A stretch of 11,015 nucleotides of DNA from an uncultured Pelagibacteraceae bacterium (GTDB taxonomy: Bacteria > Pseudomonadota > Alphaproteobacteria > Pelagibacterales > Pelagibacteraceae), in contig CAJXDV010000028.1 of assembly GCA_913052435.1 (NCBI GenBank), positions 1 to 11,015 of the forward strand, given 5' to 3'. Shown here piece after piece: positions 6,273 through 11,015 of the stretch. A program made the position numbers and the translations under genes. Below the pieces are notes generated by a model. That model was not told the origin of the DNA and made no database searches. It worked only from the letters and a program-made list of their open reading frames with translations. Positions within the stretch are counted from its first letter, which is position 1. Each line of letters starts with the position of its first letter.

Positions 6273-8195
6273 ATGAGCAAAGTAATAGGAATAGATTTAG
6301 GAACAACAAATTCTTGTGTCGCTGTAATGGAAGGTGCACAAGCAAAAGTATTAGAAAATACTGAGGGAGCAAGAACAACTCCATCAGTCGTAGCATTTAC
6401 AGATAATGAAGAAAAATTAATTGGTCAGCCTGCGAAAAGGCAGGCGGTAACAAATCCAGAAAATACAATTTTTGCGGTTAAAAGATTAATAGGAAGAAAC
6501 TTCAATGATCCAAACGTGAAAAAAGATGTTGAGACTGCACCTTTTAAAATTATTAATTCAGATAAAGGTGATGCATGGATCGAGGCCAAAGGTAATAAAT
6601 ATTCGCCATCTCAAATTTCAGCATTCGTTTTACAAAAAATGAAAGAAACTGCTGAAAAATATCTAGGACAAGAAGTTTCAAAAGCTGTTATAACTGTGCC
6701 AGCGTATTTTAATGACGCACAAAGACAAGCAACTAAGGATGCGGGAAAGATTGCAGGATTAGAAGTTCTAAGAATTATAAATGAACCTACGGCAGCATCT
6801 CTTGCCTATGGTTTAGATAAGAAAGCAAATAAAAAGATTGCAGTTTATGATTTGGGTGGCGGTACATTTGACGTTTCAATTTTAGAATTAGGCGATGGTG
6901 TATTTGAAGTTAAATCAACTAATGGAGATACTTTCTTAGGCGGTGAAGATTTTGATAATACTATTGTTGATTATCTTTTATCCGAATTTAAGAAAGAAAA
7001 TGGTATAGATTTAAAATCTGATAAATTGGCTTTACAAAGATTGAAGGAGGCTGCAGAAAAAGCGAAAATTGAACTTTCTTCAGCTGCTCAAACTGAAATA
7101 AATTTACCATTTATTACTGCTGATAAAACAGGTCCCAAACATATTAATTTTAAGATGACTAGAGCTAAATTAGAAGCTTTGGTTGAGGACCTTATTAGTA
7201 GAACAATTCCACCTTGCAAAACTGCCTTAAAAGATGCAGGAATGTCTGCAAGTGAAATACAGGAAGTAATTCTTGTTGGTGGAATGACAAGAATGCCTAA
7301 AGTAATAGAAGAGGTTAAAAACTTCTTTGGTAGAGAACCAAATAAATCTGTAAACCCAGATGAGGTTGTTGCAATGGGTGCCGCTATCCAAGCAGGAGTA
7401 TTACAAGGAGATGTTAAAGATGTATTGTTGCTTGATGTAACGCCTCTGTCTCTAGGAATTGAAACACTTGGTGGTGTTTCTACAAAACTTATTGAAAAAA
7501 ACACAACAATACCAACTAAAAAAAGCCAAGTTTTCTCAACTGCCGAGGATAATCAGCCAGCAGTATCTATCAGAGTATTACAGGGTGAAAGAGAAATGGC
7601 ATCTGACAACAAAATTTTAGGAAATTTTGAATTAGTTGGAATTGCTCCAGCGCCAAGAGGAGTTCCTCAAATTGAAGTTACTTTTGATATTGATGCTAAT
7701 GGTATCGTAAATGTATCAGCAAAAGATAAAGGAACTGGTAAAGAACAAAAAATTCAAATTCAAGCTTCGGGTGGATTAAGTGAAGAAGAAATTGGTCAAA
7801 TGGTTAAAGATGCAGAATCAAATAAAGAAGCTGATAAAAAGAAAAGGGAAGCTGTTGATGCAAGAAACCAGGCAGACACTTTGTTACATTCAACTGAAAA
7901 GAATTTAAAAGACCATGGCGCTAAAGTTTCAGATGCCGATAAAAAAGCAATTGAAGATGCTTCAGCAAATCTAAGAAATGCCTTAAAAGGTACTGATGCA
8001 GAGGAAATTAAGAAAAAGACACAAGATTTGGTTCAAGCTTCTATGAAGTTAGGTGAAGCAATCTATAAATCACAACAAAGTGCTAAACCTGCTGATGCAC
8101 CAAAAGATGCTAAAGAAGAAGGAAAAAAAGACGATAATGTTGTTGATGCAGACTTTGAAGAAGTAAAAGACGAGAATAAAGAAAAAAGCGCCTAA
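6273..8195 (+). CDS. dnaK: DnaK, Hsp70 molecular chaperone
   Basis: ATP-dependent chaperone that binds exposed hydrophobic segments of unfolded proteins, working with DnaJ and GrpE. The 640-residue product is complete. Nucleotide-binding domain (1-383): [11 protein letters not shown] (6-16), Lys70 in [25 protein letters not shown] (142-158), [13 protein letters not shown] (170-182), [10 protein letters not shown] (193-202) with Thr198 at the autophosphorylation position, and LVGGMTRMP (334-342). The interdomain linker [13 protein letters not shown] (383-395) precedes the substrate-binding beta domain (to about 500) and the helical lid. The tail includes [12 protein letters not shown], the usual acidic C-terminus of proteobacterial DnaK. 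The ATG at 6273 is fixed by the conserved N-terminus and by GAGG at 6260-6263 nine bases upstream, the clearest Shine-Dalgarno in the window. Codon use is less AT-extreme than in its neighbours, as expected for a highly expressed conserved gene. Confidence 0.99.
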   Translation: MSKVIGIDLGTTNSCVAVMEGAQAKVLENTEGARTTPSVVAFTDNEEKLIGQPAKRQAVTNPENTIFAVKRLIGRNFNDPNVKKDVETAPFKIINSDKGDAWIEAKGNKYSPSQISAFVLQKMKETAEKYLGQEVSKAVITVPAYFNDAQRQATKDAGKIAGLEVLRIINEPTAASLAYGLDKKANKKIAVYDLGGGTFDVSILELGDGVFEVKSTNGDTFLGGEDFDNTIVDYLLSEFKKENGIDLKSDKLALQRLKEAAEKAKIELSSAAQTEINLPFITADKTGPKHINFKMTRAKLEALVEDLISRTIPPCKTALKDAGMSASEIQEVILVGGMTRMPKVIEEVKNFFGREPNKSVNPDEVVAMGAAIQAGVLQGDVKDVLLLDVTPLSLGIETLGGVSTKLIEKNTTIPTKKSQVFSTAEDNQPAVSIRVLQGEREMASDNKILGNFELVGIAPAPRGVPQIEVTFDIDANGIVNVSAKDKGTGKEQKIQIQASGGLSEEEIGQMVKDAESNKEADKKKREAVDARNQADTLLHSTEKNLKDHGAKVSDADKKAIEDASANLRNALKGTDAEEIKKKTQDLVQASMKLGEAIYKSQQSAKPADAPKDAKEEGKKDDNVVDADFEEVKDENKEKSA

Positions 8196-8212
8196 GCTAA
8201 CAACAATTTGTC

Positions 8213-8218
8213 TATAAT
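8213..8218 (+). promoter_or_regulatory. TATAAT -10-like box before dnaJ
   Basis: A perfect TATAAT hexamer lies in the 28-base dnaK-dnaJ gap, five bases before the dnaJ ATG. No good -35 is visible 16-18 bases upstream (the dnaK stop is there). It could give a leaderless dnaJ transcript or be chance. Confidence 0.25.
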
Positions 8219-8223
8219 TAGTT

Positions 8224-9351
8224 ATGGCAAAAAGAGATTATTATGAAGTCTTGGGTGTTAATAAAAGTTCTACTCCAGACCAAATCAAATCAGCTTACAG
8301 AAAATTAGCAGTTAAGCATCATCCCGATAAAAATAAAGGTGACAAAGGAGCTGAGGAAAAATTTAAAGAAGCTTCCGAGGCTTATCACGTTCTTTCTAAC
8401 TCCGAAAGAAAACAGAACTACGATAGTTTTGGCCACGCTGCCTTTGAAAATGGAAGTGGAGCTAGAGGTGGATTTGGTAACTTTGATTTCTCAAGTCATT
8501 TTTCAGATATTTTTGAAGATTTCTTTGGTGAAGGATTTGGAGGTGGTGGAAGAAAATCTAGAAGATCAAACAGTAGGGGCTCTGATCTAAGATACGATTT
8601 ATCAATTACTTTAGAAGAGGCTTATGCTGGAAAGAAACAGGACATTAAATTTTCAACATCAGAGAAATGTGATACTTGTGGCGGTTCAGGTTCTAAACCA
8701 GGCTATGATGCAGGATCATGTTCAATGTGTGGAGGCCATGGTCAAGTTAGATCAAGTCAAGGATTTTTTACAGTTCAACAAACGTGCCCTCAATGTTCTG
8801 GTTCTGGTGAAGAAATAACCAATCCATGTTCAAGTTGTAATGGACAAGGAAAAAAGCAAGCTTCAAAAAGACTTTCAGTAACAATTCCAAAAGGTGTTGA
8901 TGATGGAACTAGAATTAGATTAGCAGGCAAAGGAGAGGCTGGCTCAAGAGGTGCCAGCAGTGGCGATTTATATTTATTTATAAATGTTTATTCACATGAT
9001 CTTTTTAAAAGATCTGATGAAAACCTATTTTTTGAATGTCCAATATCAATTGCAGATGCAGCATTAGGAACATCTATAGAAATACCGACTATCGATGGTG
9101 GTAAAGCAAAGATAAAAATTCCTAATGGAACCCAAAGTGGTAAACAATTTAGATTAAGAGGAAAAGGCATGCCATATATGAGAGGAAGTGGAACTGGTGA
9201 TTTATATGTTCAAGTAAAAACTGAAGTTCCTGTATCTTTAAATAAAGAACAAAAGGATTTACTTGAAAAATTCAGAGAAATAGAAAACGAAAAATCAAAT
9301 CCAACTATTAAAAAGTTCTTTCAAAAAGCTAAGAATTTTTGGAAAAATTAA
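8224..9351 (+). CDS. dnaJ: DnaJ, Hsp40 co-chaperone (type I)
   Basis: Delivers unfolded substrates to DnaK and stimulates its ATPase. The 375-residue product is a complete type I J-protein. The J domain (1-70) includes the catalytic HPD at 33-35. A Gly/Phe-rich linker covers about 71-110. The cysteine-rich zinc domain has four CxxCxGxG repeats: CDTCGGSG (149-156), CSMCGGHG (166-173), CPQCSGSG (188-195) and CSSCNGQG (202-209). Two beta-sandwich substrate-binding domains follow, with GDLYLFINV (248-256) and GDLYVQVK (325-332) in corresponding positions, then a C-terminal dimerisation tail. It lies 28 bases after dnaK on the same strand, so co-transcription is likely. No Shine-Dalgarno is present, but a TATAAT sits five bases before the ATG. 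Its stop overlaps by four bases the stop of the convergent membrane-protein gene. Confidence 0.98.
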   Translation: MAKRDYYEVLGVNKSSTPDQIKSAYRKLAVKHHPDKNKGDKGAEEKFKEASEAYHVLSNSERKQNYDSFGHAAFENGSGARGGFGNFDFSSHFSDIFEDFFGEGFGGGGRKSRRSNSRGSDLRYDLSITLEEAYAGKKQDIKFSTSEKCDTCGGSGSKPGYDAGSCSMCGGHGQVRSSQGFFTVQQTCPQCSGSGEEITNPCSSCNGQGKKQASKRLSVTIPKGVDDGTRIRLAGKGEAGSRGASSGDLYLFINVYSHDLFKRSDENLFFECPISIADAALGTSIEIPTIDGGKAKIKIPNGTQSGKQFRLRGKGMPYMRGSGTGDLYVQVKTEVPVSLNKEQKDLLEKFREIENEKSNPTIKKFFQKAKNFWKN

Positions 9352-9368
9352 TTAATATTTATTAATTT
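9345..9368. terminator. Weak all-AT inverted repeat at the dnaJ / membrane-protein convergent ends
   Basis: AAATTAAT (9345-9352) and ATTAATTT (9361-9368) are perfect inverted repeats around an 8-base loop, covering both stop codons. A/T-only stems are weak, so a role as bidirectional terminator is only a possibility; no other terminator is visible at this junction. Confidence 0.25.
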
Positions 9369-11015
9369 AATAATTTTTAGTTGACCAATTATTTTTATCT
9401 CTGATATTAATGATTTTTTTATCCTAATAGGAAGTGAATTATAACAGATTATGTATCTAATATTTTTAAAATTCCTATGTTGAATTCCTTCTTGAGTGTT
9501 AAATAAACCATGGGATCTAAGTAATTCATAATCGTATTCACGACCCAAGGTATATATATTTGGATAATATTTTGACAGCTTTTCACCAAATTTATTTACT
9601 TCGCTCCACCTTCTGTCATTGAATAAATAAGCGACGGGAATACTTTTACTATTAGATTTTAATTTCCAGTCATTTGCTATAAATTTAATTGCTTCTTTCT
9701 TTTGAATTAAAGGCACATCTGCTTCCGTAATCATTGTCCCATTATATTTATTATAATCTTTTGAAATCTGATATCCAGTAAGAATGCTTAATAAAATATA
9801 AGAAAAAAATAAAAATATAAAAAAAATATTTAAAGATTTATTAAGAAATTTAGGAAGTTTTATTATCCAGGGTATTACAAACCAAATAATAATTAAAAAA
9901 GGAAGAAATTGTACCTGGTGATCTAAACGTTTTCCATTTATCCAGTCGGGTGCTCCTAAAAATGTTGCAAATACTAAAACAGTGAAAATAAAAATTATAG
10001 TAATCATTAAAAATTCAAATTCTATTTTTTTTTCATTTTTAATAATATTTTTAAAGGAACGATATTTTGCAAAATTAAACAATGGAACCAAAGTTATTAA
10101 TAAAGTTGATAAAATTGCTTGTAAAATTAAAATTAATGATGTTAATCTTAACCCAAAAACTGCATTGTTAGATAAAGGGCCATTTAAAATTTTATAAGCT
10201 TCTACAGCTTCATTGTTATAATGAGTTATGCTCCAGAAAGGAAAGGTGACACTATCATATCCATTATGAACAAAAGATCCGCTTATATTTCCGGCACCAT
10301 GAATAATGCTCCAGTAAGGGAATTTTATTGCCGCATTAATTGTTAAAGAAATTCTCTCCCAAATGTCAATATTGCTCGATATTTCATTAATGTTTATTTC
10401 ATAATAATAGGGCAACCAGGTAAATTTTAATGACAAAAATAAAAAAAATATTCCAAGAATCATAGGGAAAATCCAAATTTTTAAATTTTTTGGTAGAGGA
10501 CGAAAATATAGAGCAAGCAGCGAACATAGAAAAAAAGCTAAAGAATTTGCTAAACCGGCCAGATAAATCGATGGGGCTATTAGAATTGGTAATAAAAAAA
10601 AAATAAATTTTATTGGGGATGGTTTATTTAGATAAAGTGCTATTAAAATAAAATAAAATAAATTTACAGATACCAAAATCCATTGATTCATAAAATGAAC
10701 TGAGGACGATCTTAAAGCTACACAAAATATAATTGGTATAATAAATAAAAAAAACAGATTTTTATTTTTTTTAAATAAAACTAATCCTAGAATTATTATT
10801 AAAAATAATTGAATAAGACTAATAACAAAGCTAACAGACCAAAGCGAAGGCAAATAAGTCAAGGCTTTTGCAATAAAAACCATTCCATTCGGGTTTGGTA
10901 AACCTACAGAGCTTATTAATCCTACAGAAATATTATCTATTTTTTGTGTTAAACCAATCCACATATGTGTGGCTTGATCTGAGTGCCATTGGGCTATATT
11001 AGACCATAAAAATCT
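9348..11015 (-). CDS. Polytopic membrane protein, probable GT-C-type glycosyltransferase (5' end outside window)
   Basis: The reading frame stays open from an ATG at 10964 to the right window edge, adding 17 codons; these encode WHSDQATHM just before the internal Met. A conserved acidic residue (Asp encoded at 10977-10979) in the first external loop, followed further on by a GLPNPNG segment (residues 21-27 from the Met at 10964), is the pattern of lipid-phosphate-sugar-using GT-C transferases (ArnT/PMT-like). The internal Met therefore cannot be the true start and the gene is truncated by the window. Counting from that Met, about ten hydrophobic helices are visible (roughly 44-64, 70-86, 95-113, 118-135, 138-155, 163-180, 273-297, 318-336, 352-370, 378-397). 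A large loop spans 181-272, and a soluble C-terminal domain of about 140 residues follows the last helix, also typical of GT-C enzymes. Sugar donor and acceptor cannot be told. Transfer of sugars to a surface polysaccharide, lipid or protein is inference; a membrane protein of unknown function is the fallback. Confidence 0.6.
   Translation of the reverse strand, partial: RFLWSNIAQWHSDQATHMWIGLTQKIDNISVGLISSVGLPNPNGMVFIAKALTYLPSLWSVSFVISLIQLFLIIILGLVLFKKNKNLFFLFIIPIIFCVALRSSSVHFMNQWILVSVNLFYFILIALYLNKPSPIKFIFFLLPILIAPSIYLAGLANSLAFFLCSLLALYFRPLPKNLKIWIFPMILGIFFLFLSLKFTWLPYYYEININEISSNIDIWERISLTINAAIKFPYWSIIHGAGNISGSFVHNGYDSVTFPFWSITHYNNEAVEAYKILNGPLSNNAVFGLRLTSLILILQAILSTLLITLVPLFNFAKYRSFKNIIKNEKKIEFEFLMITIIFIFTVLVFATFLGAPDWINGKRLDHQVQFLPFLIIIWFVIPWIIKLPKFLNKSLNIFFIFLFFSYILLSILTGYQISKDYNKYNGTMITEADVPLIQKKEAIKFIANDWKLKSNSKSIPVAYLFNDRRWSEVNKFGEKLSKYYPNIYTLGREYDYELLRSHGLFNTQEGIQHRNFKNIRYIICYNSLPIRIKKSLISEIKIIGQLKIIKLININ

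Noticed and set aside
7088..7504. 138-codon open frame antisense to dnaK
   Set aside because: It mirrors the strongly conserved dnaK coding frame, has no recognisable domain and no start signals; it is a shadow of codon structure.
8339..8818. Plus-strand open frames of 83 and 64 codons inside dnaJ
   Set aside because: Both lie out of frame within the J-domain and zinc-domain coding sequence, which is fully accounted for by DnaJ.
9982..10197. 71-codon plus-strand frame inside the membrane-protein gene
   Set aside because: It is antisense to hydrophobic helices; the Ile/Lys-rich product is what AT-rich antisense DNA gives by chance.
1..11015. tRNA, rRNA, CRISPR array, insertion sequence, prophage or toxin-antitoxin genes
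   Set aside because: None is visible; almost every base is covered by the nine housekeeping or envelope genes and the spacers are too short.

Overview
The window is a strongly AT-rich, gene-dense bacterial segment. It holds nine protein genes, eight complete and one cut by the right edge, with almost no intergenic DNA. The longest gap is 71 bases, so no stretch over 300 bases lacks a gene. The AT richness, lysine/isoleucine/asparagine-heavy proteins, very short spacers and alphaproteobacterial-looking DnaK/DnaJ point to a streamlined marine alphaproteobacterium of the SAR11 (Pelagibacterales) type. This is an inference from composition and gene content; no rRNA is present to confirm it.

Layout: (1) 27-2315 (+), a full-length MaeB-type malic enzyme with a phosphotransacetylase-like C-terminal domain. 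(2) 2312-4934, an envelope/ribosome cluster. On the minus strand rsmI (16S rRNA 2'-O-methyltransferase) runs into a DolP/YraP-like double-BON lipoprotein gene. Facing away from rsmI is a periplasmic binding-fold protein resembling the C-terminal part of LpoA. The same trio (rsmI divergent from lpoA, dolP nearby) is known from the E. coli yraL-yraM-yraP region, but yraN and diaA are missing here. (3) 4918-9351, rdgB (minus, house-cleaning nucleotide pyrophosphatase) divergent from a grpE-dnaK-dnaJ chaperone set (plus). (4) 9348-11015 (minus), a polytopic membrane protein that looks like a GT-C glycosyltransferase, with its N-terminus outside the window.

The genes are mostly housekeeping, and I see no mobile element, CRISPR array, tRNA, rRNA or defence island. 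The most interesting features are regulatory and architectural. Two RpoH(sigma32)-like promoter candidates precede grpE and dnaK, with no CIRCE operator and no hrcA. The 36-base rdgB/grpE divergent spacer seems to hold two physically overlapping promoters with practically no room for leaders. Shine-Dalgarno sequences are generally absent except at dnaK. All three tail-to-tail gene pairs overlap at their stop codons or beyond. Long A-homopolymers lie in rdgB and rsmI, including a 12-A run immediately after the rdgB start. I did not find convincing evidence for a wholly new biological system.
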